Shown here one piece after another: positions 26,086 through 36,124 of a DNA stretch of 64,000 nucleotides. Source of the DNA: Cohnella faecalis. GTDB taxonomy: Bacteria; Bacillota; Bacilli; Paenibacillales; Paenibacillaceae. Within the stretch, counting starts at the first letter, position 1. Every line of letters begins with the position of its first letter. Position numbers and translations under genes: made by a program. Location of the stretch: assembly GCF_003570905.1 (NCBI RefSeq), contig NZ_QXJM01000042.1:52965-116964 (forward strand), written 5' to 3'. Under the pieces are notes generated by a model, which saw only the letters and a program-made list of their open reading frames with translations, was not told the DNA's origin and did not search any database.

Positions 26086-26113
26086 TACATTTACGACATT
26101 TTTGTCCGATAAT
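26086..26113 (+). promoter_or_regulatory. Possible sigma-D (flagellar/chemotaxis) promoter
   Basis: CTACA, 16 bp, CCGATAA resembles the Bacillus sigma-D pattern (TAAA and GCCGATAT) and lies about 55 bp before the chemoreceptor start. Sigma-D control is usual for such genes. Confidence 0.4.
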
Positions 26114-26166
26114 GTAGATCGTCAACGAAAAGAACTTTCTCCATACAAACCCAAAGGGAGCCGAAA

Positions 26167-27906
26167 ATGAACATGCGCCATCTTTCCGTCAAAGCGAAGC
26201 TATTATTGATGCTGATTGTCCCGTTGCTTCTTTTTGCAACGACCTCCGTCTATTTGCTTACTCTTAATTCCTCGAACATCAACCATTTGTCCGACACCTT
26301 GTTCGAGACGGGCAATCGCTCCTCAAGCCTCGTGTTGAACGCGGATCGCGATATGTACCAAGCATTGACGAGTTATATGACGGCCATTTCGGAATCGTCC
26401 GACGATAAGAAAAGAGACGCGGCCGTCAAGGATTTCCAGGAAAACGTCGGCCAAGTAAATGACCGTTTGCAGCAAGCCATAACGATCGTGCACGATCAGG
26501 GCTTAGGCGACCGGGCACATCCCGACAGCGGCAAGTCGCTTGAGCAGATCGCTACGGAAGTGCGCAAGGAATTCGACGCTTGGGCGAAGCTTGCGAACAG
26601 CCACCTCGAGAATATGCAGAACATAACGCCGGAAGGCGAGGACAAGTTCGGTGCCAGCTTCAACAGCGCCCGCGATAACGTAAATCAATTCGGCGAAATT
26701 ATCGATAGCTACTCCGAAGACATCATTGACGAAGCCAATGCCGACAAGAAAAAAACGAACCTTATTACCTACTCCTCCTTAATAGTCGAGTGGATCGTAC
26801 TGCTGACCGCTGGCGCATTGCTTATCCGGCAAATCAGCCGAACGGTTCATAACGTAATGAACAAAACGCGGCGCGTGTCCGAAGGCTTTCTGGACGTGCC
26901 CCAGCAGACGAAGTATTCCAACGATGAGCTCGGGCGAATTCAACAATCCATCGATAGTATGATCGGAAGGATGAGGGAATTGATCGGCAGCATTGCCGAC
27001 AATACCCGCTCGGTCGCCGCCGCTTCGGACGAGCTTCACGCCAGCGCGAACGAATCTTCGCTTGCAGCCGGTCACGTCGCCGAAAACATTCAAGAGGTGA
27101 CCTCCCTCGTTGAAGCTCAATCGAACATTACGGCGGAAGCGAGCAAAGCAATGGAAGAGATGGCTATCGGCGTGCAGCGAATCGCGGAAAGTACCGGAAT
27201 CATCTCCGAGCACGCTTCGGATACGAACGGGCAAGCCGACTACGGCAACGAGCTGCTGATCAAATTGCGCGGGCAATTGGACGAGATGAGCCGTTCGATC
27301 ATCAACATGAGCCGAAGCGTCTTTGTCCTTAACGAAAAATCCGAACGCATCGGAGCGATCACGGAGAAAATAACCGGATTCGCCAACCAGACCGGCATTC
27401 TCTCCTTGAACGCCTCCATCGAAGCGGCCAGAGCCGGCGAGCATGGACGAGGCTTCGCCGTTGTCGCGGGGGAAATCCGCAAGCTCGCGGCGAGCTCTCT
27501 CGAATCGGCCAATACGATTAACGACCTGATCGCGGATACTCGTACCGAAATCGGCAACGCCTCCGCGTATATGAAGTCAACCGTGTCTCAAGCCGAGAAG
27601 GGAACGGCCTTCATGGAGGAAGTAGCCGACGGATTCCAAGCCATCGCGGCTTCCATTAAACAAGTGGCCTCGCAAATTCACGACACCTCCGCCGTCACGG
27701 AACAAATGTCCGCCAGCTCGGAGGAAGTCTCCGCAAGCATGGAGCAATCCACTTCCTCCGTACGGGAGGTCGCGAGCAAAGCGGAGACCGTCGCGGCGGC
27801 AACCGAGGAGCAGCTTGCCCTCGTAGAGAACATCGCCCACTCCGCCGAGCAATTGCAGGAAGTCGTTCGCAATCTGAACAAGGCTGTTCATTATTTTAAG
27901 CTGTAG
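26167..27906 (+). CDS. Methyl-accepting chemotaxis protein with extracellular sensor domain
   Basis: A 579-residue receptor: transmembrane helix near 12-31, a helical extracellular sensor of about 160 residues, a second helix near 198-218, HAMP (about 220-275), and a signalling coiled coil. The hairpin tip reads GILSLNASIEAARAGEHGRGFAVVAGEIRKLA, split by the turn at EAARAGE. It would sense an unknown ligand and control CheA. The ATG follows AAAGGGAG. It is a single gene with a sigma-D-like promoter and a shared terminator. Confidence 0.93.
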   Translation: MNMRHLSVKAKLLLMLIVPLLLFATTSVYLLTLNSSNINHLSDTLFETGNRSSSLVLNADRDMYQALTSYMTAISESSDDKKRDAAVKDFQENVGQVNDRLQQAITIVHDQGLGDRAHPDSGKSLEQIATEVRKEFDAWAKLANSHLENMQNITPEGEDKFGASFNSARDNVNQFGEIIDSYSEDIIDEANADKKKTNLITYSSLIVEWIVLLTAGALLIRQISRTVHNVMNKTRRVSEGFLDVPQQTKYSNDELGRIQQSIDSMIGRMRELIGSIADNTRSVAAASDELHASANESSLAAGHVAENIQEVTSLVEAQSNITAEASKAMEEMAIGVQRIAESTGIISEHASDTNGQADYGNELLIKLRGQLDEMSRSIINMSRSVFVLNEKSERIGAITEKITGFANQTGILSLNASIEAARAGEHGRGFAVVAGEIRKLAASSLESANTINDLIADTRTEIGNASAYMKSTVSQAEKGTAFMEEVADGFQAIAASIKQVASQIHDTSAVTEQMSASSEEVSASMEQSTSSVREVASKAETVAAATEEQLALVENIAHSAEQLQEVVRNLNKAVHYFKL

Positions 27907-27927
27907 GAAAAGCGGTAGATTACCCGC

Positions 27928-27964
27928 AAAAAAACGCTGCCCTCACGTGAGAGCAGCGTTTTTT
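27928..27964. terminator. Bidirectional terminator between convergent genes
   Basis: ACGCTGC pairs with GCAGCGT with an inner CTCACGTGAG palindrome. It has A7 on one side and T6 on the other, so it can serve both the chemoreceptor gene and the SLH gene. Confidence 0.9.
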
Positions 27965-27967
27965 CTC

Positions 27968-29536
27968 TTATTTCGTCGAACCCGCGTAATCCAGCATTCT
28001 GCGAATAACCGCGGCCGATTCCGCACGACTAGCATTCGCTGCCGGAAGCAGCTTGGAATCCGCGTTGCCGAGCAAGATATTCGCTTGCAGGCTAATTTGC
28101 ATCGCCTCAAGCGCCCACTTGCTTACGTTACCCCGATCTCCGAACTTGTTCAGCAAGCCGTCTGCAACAGTCGTTGCCTTAGCTTGCTTCTCCAGAGCGC
28201 GAGCGATCATAACCGCCATCTCTTCCCGGGTAATAAGCCCTTCCGGTTTGAAATGCGCGGCATCTTTGCCGCTAATCAGCTTTGCTTCATAAGCAGCCGC
28301 TACAGCGCCGGCATACCACTTATCGGAAGCAACGTCGGCGAAGGGAGATTTCGCAACGCCAGACGCTTTCAATTCGAGCGCACGCACCAGGAAGGCGGCA
28401 AACTCAGCCCGTGTAACCTGGCCTTTCGGATCGAACGTCGACTCTGTCTTGCCGTACACGATATGCTTGGCCGCCATTACTTGAATGTCGCGTGCCGCCC
28501 AGAACCCTGCCGTCACATCCGTGAAGGACTTTTTGTATTCCAAAACCGCATAAATGCTGAAATGGCTGATCTTCGCCAGCATTTGGCCGTTCTGGATCTT
28601 ACCGCCAATATACTCCAATGTACCGTCATTGGCAATGAAATATACGCCAAGGAGAGCTTGGTCGGCATCAGCGTCGATCGCGAATGCTATTTCGAGCGGT
28701 TCTTCGAAAGAGGTGATCGTTTTTTCTTCCCCGTTCGGCATCTTGACGGTCAACTTAAATTCGTAAACGGAGCCGGCTGCGTTAAGCCCCGATTTGTCGC
28801 CGCTTGCCGCTTTCTCAAGCAACGAATCGGACTGCTGCTTAGGCAAAGTTGAGACCGTTAACGAGATCTCGGATGTCGCTTGAACGTCCGCAGGCACCGC
28901 ACCTTGCAAGATAACGAGTACAGAATGCGGGATGACGATCGTCAGCTTGTCCGACTTCAATTCGAGCGAGTTATCACCGATGATGTCCGCCGTATTTGCA
29001 GGCAGCACTACCTTCGCACTGCCATTCGATCCGCCGATCGTTCCTTGGGGAATCGTAATTGAAACTTTACCGGCTGAAGGGTTTCCTTTCAGATCATCCT
29101 TGGTGAGGTTGACAACCCCTGGTTCAGGGGTTGTTCCTCCTCCTCCTCCAGAAGATACAGGCGGCGTTGTCGTGCCAGCGGTATACGTGAACGAGGTTAC
29201 CGCCTGCTCCTCCTTCGAGATGCCGCTTCCGCCTACTACTACACCGTACTGACCTTCTCGCGCGGTCGAGCTCAGTGTGTACACGAACTGATAGCTGCCG
29301 TTCGCCAAGCTCGTCGTCTGGTTAACGTACAGTTGTTCATTCTGAGGACCTTGTACCTTTACGGTTACTTGCTGCCCGGCCCCCGAAGAAATTTGCCCGC
29401 TAATTTTTACTTCCCGGGTTTTGTTATCGATTTGCGCCGATGCTGTAATTGCCGGTCCCGTGGCGAATGCTGCGGGAGCGAGCAATGAAGCAATCACTCC
29501 AATCGTCAGTAGAAACGCTAATACTTTTTTAGTCAT
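27968..29536 (-). CDS. S-layer homology (SLH) domain protein
   Basis: A 522-residue secreted protein: signal peptide (about 1-25, ending APAAFA), an Ig-like beta domain, a Gly-rich hinge (SSGGGGGTT), a central domain (about 150-345) and three SLH repeats at the C-terminus (about 350-520, seen as SFTDVTAGFWAARDIQVM, SPFADVASDKWYAGAV and NKFGDRGNVSKWALEAM). SLH domains bind pyruvylated secondary wall polymer and anchor proteins to the wall. The gene starts 5 bp after the amylopullulanase-like gene and must be cotranscribed, so it may hold or accompany that enzyme at the surface; this is inference. Confidence 0.92.
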   Translation of the reverse strand: MTKKVLAFLLTIGVIASLLAPAAFATGPAITASAQIDNKTREVKISGQISSGAGQQVTVKVQGPQNEQLYVNQTTSLANGSYQFVYTLSSTAREGQYGVVVGGSGISKEEQAVTSFTYTAGTTTPPVSSGGGGGTTPEPGVVNLTKDDLKGNPSAGKVSITIPQGTIGGSNGSAKVVLPANTADIIGDNSLELKSDKLTIVIPHSVLVILQGAVPADVQATSEISLTVSTLPKQQSDSLLEKAASGDKSGLNAAGSVYEFKLTVKMPNGEEKTITSFEEPLEIAFAIDADADQALLGVYFIANDGTLEYIGGKIQNGQMLAKISHFSIYAVLEYKKSFTDVTAGFWAARDIQVMAAKHIVYGKTESTFDPKGQVTRAEFAAFLVRALELKASGVAKSPFADVASDKWYAGAVAAAYEAKLISGKDAAHFKPEGLITREEMAVMIARALEKQAKATTVADGLLNKFGDRGNVSKWALEAMQISLQANILLGNADSKLLPAANASRAESAAVIRRMLDYAGSTK

Positions 29537-29541
29537 TCTGA

Positions 29542-32500
29542 TTACCCCGCTTGTGGAAACGTGATTTTATTGGAGAGGGGTTGCATGCCGTCCAAAGTAT
29601 CCCATACGAATACTTCAATATAATAGCCGGTCACAGTATTCGGAAGCTTAAAGCCCGCCGTCAACGTTTCCGTCCCACCGCCGCTAATGGATTTTTCGAC
29701 GTATGCGGCATTCACAACGTCTCCGCCTGCGTTTTTCAACACGACGATCAAGGTCCCGTCTTCTCCGTTTACCGAATGGTTCGTAATGCCAACGGTCACC
29801 TTAATGAATCCATTGTTTGTCAACGTTGTTACTGGATCACCAGCTAAATTCTTGAACTGCGGCGTTCCTACTGTAAGAGCTTTTACAGTTGAGCCATTTT
29901 CGAGAAGGCTGCTCGATTCCGGTGCCAACTTTTCGTTAGACTGTCCAATAATACCCGAATAGCCCAATGTTGGCTCTTCGTTAAGATAGATTTTTCCGTT
30001 TAAGTGCAACGTGATCGTTTTGTTGTCAGAGCCGGTATATTCCGCCGACGCAACCGTCGCCGCCGTATTTACTAATTCGAATTGATTTGCTGCTAGAGCA
30101 ACTTCGTGGTCTAACGGACGGTTAAATTGCATCGAAATTTCGGTGCCGGTAACGCTAACTGCCGCGCTGGCCAGTTCAAGTTCGTATGCAGCCGCCAGAA
30201 TAAAAGTTCCGCCGTTGTCCCGCGAAGGCAGTTGAATTGTGACTTTATGATCGTTGCTCACCGTATACAATGTGTTGTTATCGTAAAGATCGGTTACTTT
30301 GATACCCGCTTCGAACGGAACTTCAATCGTGACAGTTTTTTCCGTACTCGTTGTATTCAATCCGACGAGAACATGTCTATTTTCATACGCCCGATCAAAT
30401 ACAAGATATCCGTCGCTGTCGCTACCCGCTACTTTTGTTCTCGTTCCTTTGGAGAACACTTTGGAATACTCCGCACGGATGTTCAACAGCTTTTTGTAGT
30501 GATCGTGCAGAGCCTGTTCTTCCGATACTTTGTCCCACGGCATGTCTTTACGATTTTCGCTAAGCTGGCCTTCTGCCAAGTTGCCGCTCTTCTTGCCTGA
30601 TTGTCCCAGTTCTTCGCCGTAGTAAATGACCGGCTGTCCTTTGGACGTTATTTGTAAAGCCGCCGCGACTTTCAGCATCCCTTTGTCGCCACCCACACGA
30701 TTGGACAAGAAACCGTCCTCGTCGTGGCTGCTTAGGAATTGCCCCATCGTCGTCGTATTGTCGATAAGAGCGTTGCGATGTTCTAGATACTCTTCGACTT
30801 CATTAATTTTACCGCTTTCCACGAACTGCTCTGCGCGGTCCTTGAAATCGAAATCAAGCAATGAATCCATTTGTCCGGTACGAAGCGCTCCACCGGTTGC
30901 ATCAATGCTCGCTCCATAGTATTCGCCGATCATCTTGAATTCCGGATTGATTTCCGTCAAAGCGTTTTTGAAAGCTCTCCATGTCGTATCCTCAACGTGC
31001 TTGATCGTGTCGACACGGAAATAATCGATCATATCCCCTCGGTCGGTTTTCGCGCGCTCCAACCAACCAGCTTGCCAATCAATGATTTTTTCCCGCACAG
31101 CCGGGTCTTCCGTAATGAGATCCGGCAATCCGGCCAATTCGCCTTTCACTTCGTCGGTACCCGAATCAACGCCATTGGTACGGAGCATACCGCTAAACCG
31201 ATCTTTATCCGCTTGCTCTACTTGATTATTCGTATCGCCCGGTTTCAAGCCGTAGCCGGTATGATTCAGTACGACGTCAACCATGACCTTAATGCCTTTG
31301 TCATGAGCCGTATCGAGCAGTTGCTTGAACGTATCCAAGTCTCCCAAATGCTCGTCGATCGTTTCGAAATTTTTAGCCCAGTAGCCGTGGTAGCCATATT
31401 GCTTGCCGCCAAATCCGACGCCTTGGTTGAAGTCGATGTTGTCAACGATAGGCGAAATCCAAATCGTATTGATACCAAGATCCTTAATGTAATCCAGCTT
31501 CTCGATCAAGCCTTTGAAGTCTCCGCCGTGATAGGCTTCCAAATTTGTCTTGTCCACATCGGCATTATTCGTACTGTCCCCGTCGAAGAAACGATCGGTC
31601 AGCAAGAAGTAAATGCGCGCCTCATCCCAATCGAAATCAAGCTTGCCGACGGATTGTCTCGGCTTCACTTGAATCGATGCCGTGCCCGTGTGCTTGTTGC
31701 CGTATTGATCAACTGCGGTAAGGGCGATCGTTTTGACCCCTGCAGAAACAGAATCCGTCACACCGATCGTACCTTTTCTCAAATCCAAATCGATCGGCAT
31801 TTTCGACGTTCCTCCGAGAGTGGAGAGATCCGCGAAAATTTCCCGATATTTCAATCCTTGCAATGTTGAACTCAAGTTTACCGACAATACCGCGTTTTCA
31901 TTGGAAGAAATTGCATTCGGTGCCGCTGTGGCGGTTACATTAACTTCCGGCGAACGATATTCGAACGCCGACACGCCATTAACCGTATTGCGCGGGTCGT
32001 TCTTTTCCGTAGTCGCTTCGTCTTTCGTTACCAAGAAGCTGTACGTATAGTTGCCTTCCTGAAGAGCTGGAAGCTTGTATTCAAAATACTCATTCTTAGC
32101 GTTGTACGTCATCGGGTACTCTTGTGTGTCACCATTTACTGTTACTTTTACTTTGACGCTATCGATCGTATTCATTTCGTTCTCGCCGTAGAGACCATCG
32201 TCGCGGTAATAGAACGTAACGCCGCCGTTATCAAGATAAGGGCCGTTTACGGAAGGTATGGAGTAAATCGCCAGCTCTCCGCTAGTTACGATGACTTTGG
32301 TCAGCGCTTGTTCAAGTGGCGCATCGATATAACGGTCCGCATTTACGTCCGTTTCAACCCAGTCGCCCTTTCTTACCTTAAATCCGATTCGCTTTGTTAG
32401 TGCGCCGATTTCAATCCGGGCTTTAGCCACACCATCAGCTACTGAATTAAATAAAATTTGATCGTTTTTCTTGCCTGTGCTCCACACCCATAGGTTCCAA

Positions 32501-34062
32501 TCCGTATAGTCCTCATCAGCGCGGACGTAGGTTAAATCGATGTAACGTTTAACCGGAACAGGGGTTTGAGCGATAATGTCTAGTGCTTCGCTTTCTGAAT
32601 AGTAGACATCTGGCTTGCCTTCCACGATCCAGACATCTACCGAATCTTGACCTTCAGGAATAAAGATTTCGTGTTCAAGATCCTGCTCGGTCCATTGACC
32701 CGGACGTTGAATCGTTTTGATCGAAGTATACGGCAGCTTTACTGCAACAGTGGCAAAATGGTTGGAATCAACACCTGTAAAGTCGTACTCCGTCCCTGCC
32801 ATTCCCGCTCTGAAAATCCAGTTGTCCCAGTTCGTCAGTACTTGGTCCAATCTATAGTACTTAATATTGAACGTGTACAACTTGTCTGTGATGTTAATCT
32901 TCTTCTCAGCTGTTTTTCCATCGAGAGTGGCTACCACGGTCACAAAATCGTTAGCCGGCACCACATAGTCGGAGTCGACGGTTAACGTCGAGTTGGCGAT
33001 CGATATTCCAGCTTTTTCCTCCTTCAACGACCATGTCGGAGTCACAGCCGCTGCATCGCCAGCTGGTCCAACCAAATCGGCTGTCAATGGAATCGAAGAG
33101 CCTTTCACAATGTCATTGGCAGAGTTGATCTTGATGCCTTGAATGATGAGAATGGAATTCGTATCAGCAATAACCGGATTCAATGGATCCGTGAAGGAGC
33201 CGTTATAGCTTCCTGACGTTATCAGAAATTTATATCCGTACTTACCTGGTTCTAATGGAAGCGTCAGACTAAAAATCCCTTCATTCTTCGTAAAAGGGAG
33301 CGGAGCATCCTTATCCCATCCATTCATATCTCCGACCAAATACAAATTGTCGCCCGTATGAGTCTTATTATTAAAAGTTACAGTTCCATCTCCATTGATA
33401 ACGGGACTTTTTAGCAGTTCGCCTACAATATTGATCGATTGCGTAGCCGTGACGGTAACCGAATTAACGACGTATGTAGCCGTCACCGTAACATTACCCG
33501 GAGTGGCCTCGTTTGTCACCTTCAGCATGCCGTCTTCAATACTGACGCCTGTCTTTGGCTCGATACTCAGAGCTGCGGCATGTTTCGTATCCGTCACTCC
33601 GGTATAATAGTCCGCAGATAAAGCGGTTTCAGAATCAAGTTCAACTTCTTCAGATGCATTGAATTTGATTCCTGGAACGGAAAGGCCGGGGTTGCTGTCA
33701 TTTCTTACTAGGTTAAGATCATCGCCCTTCCAGTCATTCCCTACAGAAATTCCGTATTGATACCAGCCCGCAGGAATTTCTCTGGTCAACGACCAGACGT
33801 TGTTATCCCCTTTGACAAGAGGAATCGTTTCTGCCCAGTTCTTGTAAAACGATCCTTTGACGTTAACGTTCTCATCCGCTGGCAGGGCTTGATAATTAAA
33901 CGTAACCGAAGAGCCCTTCCCGTCAGCGTTAAGAGCGCCGATGACCGGGCTTTGCAGTTGCTGGACTTCTGCCCTTGCTGCGGGAGCCCCTGTGGAAAAC
34001 AAGCTCACCAAGATGGCTAAAGCTAGCATTGCAGAAATAATTGGGTGTTGCATTTTCCTCAT
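29542..34062 (-). CDS. Giant secreted amylopullulanase-like GH13 enzyme
   Basis: A 1506-residue starch/pullulan-type hydrolase. After a signal peptide (about 1-32) come two glycogen-binding-like modules (VKGSFYKNW, YLVGDMNGWD), an Ig-like segment, two CBM41/PUD-like modules (WDNWIFRAG and WNLWVWSTG), then the GH13 barrel from about 810. Catalytic residues: Asp in YFRVDTIKH (about 1017), Glu in MIGEYYG (about 1046), Asp in SSHDEDG (about 1112). C-terminal beta domains follow. It has no SLH domain itself; an SLH protein is encoded 5 bp downstream. ATG at 34062, with GGAGG upstream, was preferred over 34080. Confidence 0.9.
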   Translation of the reverse strand: MRKMQHPIISAMLALAILVSLFSTGAPAARAEVQQLQSPVIGALNADGKGSSVTFNYQALPADENVNVKGSFYKNWAETIPLVKGDNNVWSLTREIPAGWYQYGISVGNDWKGDDLNLVRNDSNPGLSVPGIKFNASEEVELDSETALSADYYTGVTDTKHAAALSIEPKTGVSIEDGMLKVTNEATPGNVTVTATYVVNSVTVTATQSINIVGELLKSPVINGDGTVTFNNKTHTGDNLYLVGDMNGWDKDAPLPFTKNEGIFSLTLPLEPGKYGYKFLITSGSYNGSFTDPLNPVIADTNSILIIQGIKINSANDIVKGSSIPLTADLVGPAGDAAAVTPTWSLKEEKAGISIANSTLTVDSDYVVPANDFVTVVATLDGKTAEKKINITDKLYTFNIKYYRLDQVLTNWDNWIFRAGMAGTEYDFTGVDSNHFATVAVKLPYTSIKTIQRPGQWTEQDLEHEIFIPEGQDSVDVWIVEGKPDVYYSESEALDIIAQTPVPVKRYIDLTYVRADEDYTDWNLWVWSTGKKNDQILFNSVADGVAKARIEIGALTKRIGFKVRKGDWVETDVNADRYIDAPLEQALTKVIVTSGELAIYSIPSVNGPYLDNGGVTFYYRDDGLYGENEMNTIDSVKVKVTVNGDTQEYPMTYNAKNEYFEYKLPALQEGNYTYSFLVTKDEATTEKNDPRNTVNGVSAFEYRSPEVNVTATAAPNAISSNENAVLSVNLSSTLQGLKYREIFADLSTLGGTSKMPIDLDLRKGTIGVTDSVSAGVKTIALTAVDQYGNKHTGTASIQVKPRQSVGKLDFDWDEARIYFLLTDRFFDGDSTNNADVDKTNLEAYHGGDFKGLIEKLDYIKDLGINTIWISPIVDNIDFNQGVGFGGKQYGYHGYWAKNFETIDEHLGDLDTFKQLLDTAHDKGIKVMVDVVLNHTGYGLKPGDTNNQVEQADKDRFSGMLRTNGVDSGTDEVKGELAGLPDLITEDPAVREKIIDWQAGWLERAKTDRGDMIDYFRVDTIKHVEDTTWRAFKNALTEINPEFKMIGEYYGASIDATGGALRTGQMDSLLDFDFKDRAEQFVESGKINEVEEYLEHRNALIDNTTTMGQFLSSHDEDGFLSNRVGGDKGMLKVAAALQITSKGQPVIYYGEELGQSGKKSGNLAEGQLSENRKDMPWDKVSEEQALHDHYKKLLNIRAEYSKVFSKGTRTKVAGSDSDGYLVFDRAYENRHVLVGLNTTSTEKTVTIEVPFEAGIKVTDLYDNNTLYTVSNDHKVTIQLPSRDNGGTFILAAAYELELASAAVSVTGTEISMQFNRPLDHEVALAANQFELVNTAATVASAEYTGSDNKTITLHLNGKIYLNEEPTLGYSGIIGQSNEKLAPESSSLLENGSTVKALTVGTPQFKNLAGDPVTTLTNNGFIKVTVGITNHSVNGEDGTLIVVLKNAGGDVVNAAYVEKSISGGGTETLTAGFKLPNTVTGYYIEVFVWDTLDGMQPLSNKITFPQAG

Positions 34063-34359
34063 GATGCGGATCGCCTCCATGCTTCTTTTAAGATAGATTG
34101 TGCAAACGTTTGAACAAGTCCGTAAAAATAGGAAACCGAGTCAACGTTATTTTTCCGGATACTTTTGGTTCAATATCTAGTATACATGAAATTTCAAAAA
34201 TATAAAGCGGTTTCATAGCACTTTTGAGACCAATACTAGTCCTTTTAAACTATTTATTTTGTCGATACGATAAGCTGTCAAAAATCGATTAGTCCTTTAC
34301 GATGCTTTTTGTGCAACTGTTTATGCAACTGTTTGCGCAACTCTGTGTAACGCCAAAAA
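34063..34359. other. Promoter region of the amylase operon
   Basis: About 300 bp without a gene. It holds the LacI-type palindrome at 34103-34112. At 34309-34345 three near-copies of a 12-bp sequence (GTGCAACTGTTT, ATGCAACTGTTT, GCGCAACTCTGT) lie in a row. Nothing else stands out in an AT-rich stretch. Confidence 0.5.
34103..34112. promoter_or_regulatory. LacI/CcpA-type operator before the amylase gene
   Basis: CAAACGTTTG is a perfect palindrome centred on CG inside TTGTGCAAACGTTTGAACAA. This is the layout of MalR-like and CcpA (cre) sites and fits carbon control of an amylase. It differs from the cre consensus by at least one base. Confidence 0.55.
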
Positions 34360-34402
34360 GCAAAGAAACCCGCACACGGGGGAGCTCTCCCCGGTACGGG
34401 TT
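34360..34402 (-). terminator. Terminator after groEL
   Basis: On the minus strand AACCCG and CGGGTT close a stem with inner CGGGG/CCCCG pairing and GAGCTC; TTTCTTTG follows. It starts 40 bp after the groEL stop codon. Confidence 0.8.
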
Positions 34403-34441
34403 CCTATCAAGCGAGGCCGTGCACAGCCCGCGCTCGGCTTC

Positions 34442-36076
34442 TTACATCATGTCCATGCCGCCCATGCCGCCCATGCCGCCTGGCATGCCGCCAGCCGGTT
34501 TGTCCTTCTCAGGCTTATCGGCGATGACCGCTTCGGTCGTCAGGAACATAGCTGCGACAGACGCTGCGTTCTGCAACGCGGAGCGCGTCACTTTCACCGG
34601 ATCGATGATGCCGGCTTCGAACATGTTGACCCATTCGCCGGTAGAGGCGTTATAGCCGATGCCGACTTTTTCTTTTTTCAGACGGTCGACGATAACGGAG
34701 CCTTCTTGTCCCGCGTTGGCAGCGATCGTGCGGATCGGCTCTTCGAGGGAGCGAAGGATGATGTTGACGCCCGTTTTTTCGTCGCCTTCCGCATTGACTG
34801 CGGCAACAGCGCTATATACGTTAACGAGAGCCGTACCGCCGCCGGAAACGATGCCTTCTTCAACGGCAGCGCGCGTGGCGTTCAAGGCGTCTTCGATGCG
34901 GAGCTTGCGCTCTTTCAGCTCGGTTTCGGTAGCCGCGCCGACTTTGATTACCGCTACGCCGCCAGCAAGCTTCGCAAGGCGCTCTTGCAGCTTCTCGCGA
35001 TCGAAGTCGGAAGTCGTGTCTTCGATTTGAGCTTTGATTTGGCTAACGCGTGCGTCGATGTCCGCTTTGTTGCCTGCGCCGTCGACGACGATTGTATTTT
35101 CTTTGTTGACGCGAACTTGACGAGCCGAACCGAGTTGAGCGACCGTAGCGGATTTCAGCTCAAGGCCGAGCTCCTCGGTAATAACCGTACCGCCGGTCAG
35201 AGCCGCGATATCTTGCAGCATCGCTTTGCGGCGATCGCCGAAGCCCGGAGCTTTGACGCCGACGCAAGTGAACGTGCCGCGAAGACGGTTGACGAGAAGC
35301 GTAGCGAGAGCTTCGCCTTCGATGTCTTCCGCGATGATAAGCAATTGCTTGCCGGATTGAACGACTTTCTCCAGCACAGGAAGAATCTCCTGGATGTTGG
35401 AAATCTTCTTGTCCGTAATCAGGATGTACGGGTTGTCGAGAACGGCTTCCATTTTGTCCGTATCCGTGATCATGTACGGGGACAGGTAGCCGCGGTCGAA
35501 TTGCATACCTTCGACGACTTCCAGCTCGGTTTGGAACCCTTTGGACTCTTCAACCGTAATTACGCCGTCTTTGCCGACTTTGTCCATCGCCTCGGCGATC
35601 AATTGGCCGACTTCGTCGTCAGCCGCGGAAATAGCCGCTACTTGAGCGATGCTCGTGCTGCCTTCGACCGGCTTGGAAATCGAACGAAGCTCTTCGATTG
35701 CCGCGCGAACGGCTTTGTCGATCCCTTTGCGAACGACCATCGGGTTAGCGCCCGCGGTTACGTTTTTCAGACCTTCGCGAATCATCGCTTGAGCGAGTAC
35801 GGTAGCGGTCGTCGTTCCGTCGCCGGCTACGTCGTTCGTTTTGGTAGCTACTTCTTTAACGAGCTGGGCGCCCATGTTCTCGAAAGCGTCTTCCAGTTCG
35901 ATTTCTTTCGCGATCGTTACGCCGTCGTTCGTAATAAGCGGGGAGCCGAATTTTTTCTCAAGTACGACGTTGCGGCCTTTCGGTCCGAGCGTTACTTTAA
36001 CGGCGTTCGCCAGGGCATCTACCCCGCGAAGCATCGCGCGGCGCGCGTCTTCGCTGAATTTGATTTCTTTAGCCAT
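34442..36076 (-). CDS. groEL: Chaperonin GroEL
   Basis: A 544-residue Hsp60 with all family landmarks: MAKEIKFSEDARRAML, the ATP site VTLGPKGRNV and GDGTTTATVLA, and the Gly-Met tail PGGMGGMGGMDMM. It forms the double-ring folding chamber with GroES, encoded about 50 bp upstream on the same transcript. The ATG follows GAGGGTAT. Regulation is by the CIRCE element before groES. Confidence 0.99.
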   Translation of the reverse strand: MAKEIKFSEDARRAMLRGVDALANAVKVTLGPKGRNVVLEKKFGSPLITNDGVTIAKEIELEDAFENMGAQLVKEVATKTNDVAGDGTTTATVLAQAMIREGLKNVTAGANPMVVRKGIDKAVRAAIEELRSISKPVEGSTSIAQVAAISAADDEVGQLIAEAMDKVGKDGVITVEESKGFQTELEVVEGMQFDRGYLSPYMITDTDKMEAVLDNPYILITDKKISNIQEILPVLEKVVQSGKQLLIIAEDIEGEALATLLVNRLRGTFTCVGVKAPGFGDRRKAMLQDIAALTGGTVITEELGLELKSATVAQLGSARQVRVNKENTIVVDGAGNKADIDARVSQIKAQIEDTTSDFDREKLQERLAKLAGGVAVIKVGAATETELKERKLRIEDALNATRAAVEEGIVSGGGTALVNVYSAVAAVNAEGDEKTGVNIILRSLEEPIRTIAANAGQEGSVIVDRLKKEKVGIGYNASTGEWVNMFEAGIIDPVKVTRSALQNAASVAAMFLTTEAVIADKPEKDKPAGGMPGGMGGMGGMDMM

Positions 36077-36124
36077 TTTAAATATACCCTCCTCAAAATA
36101 TAGGTATGTCAGACGGATCCCGGA

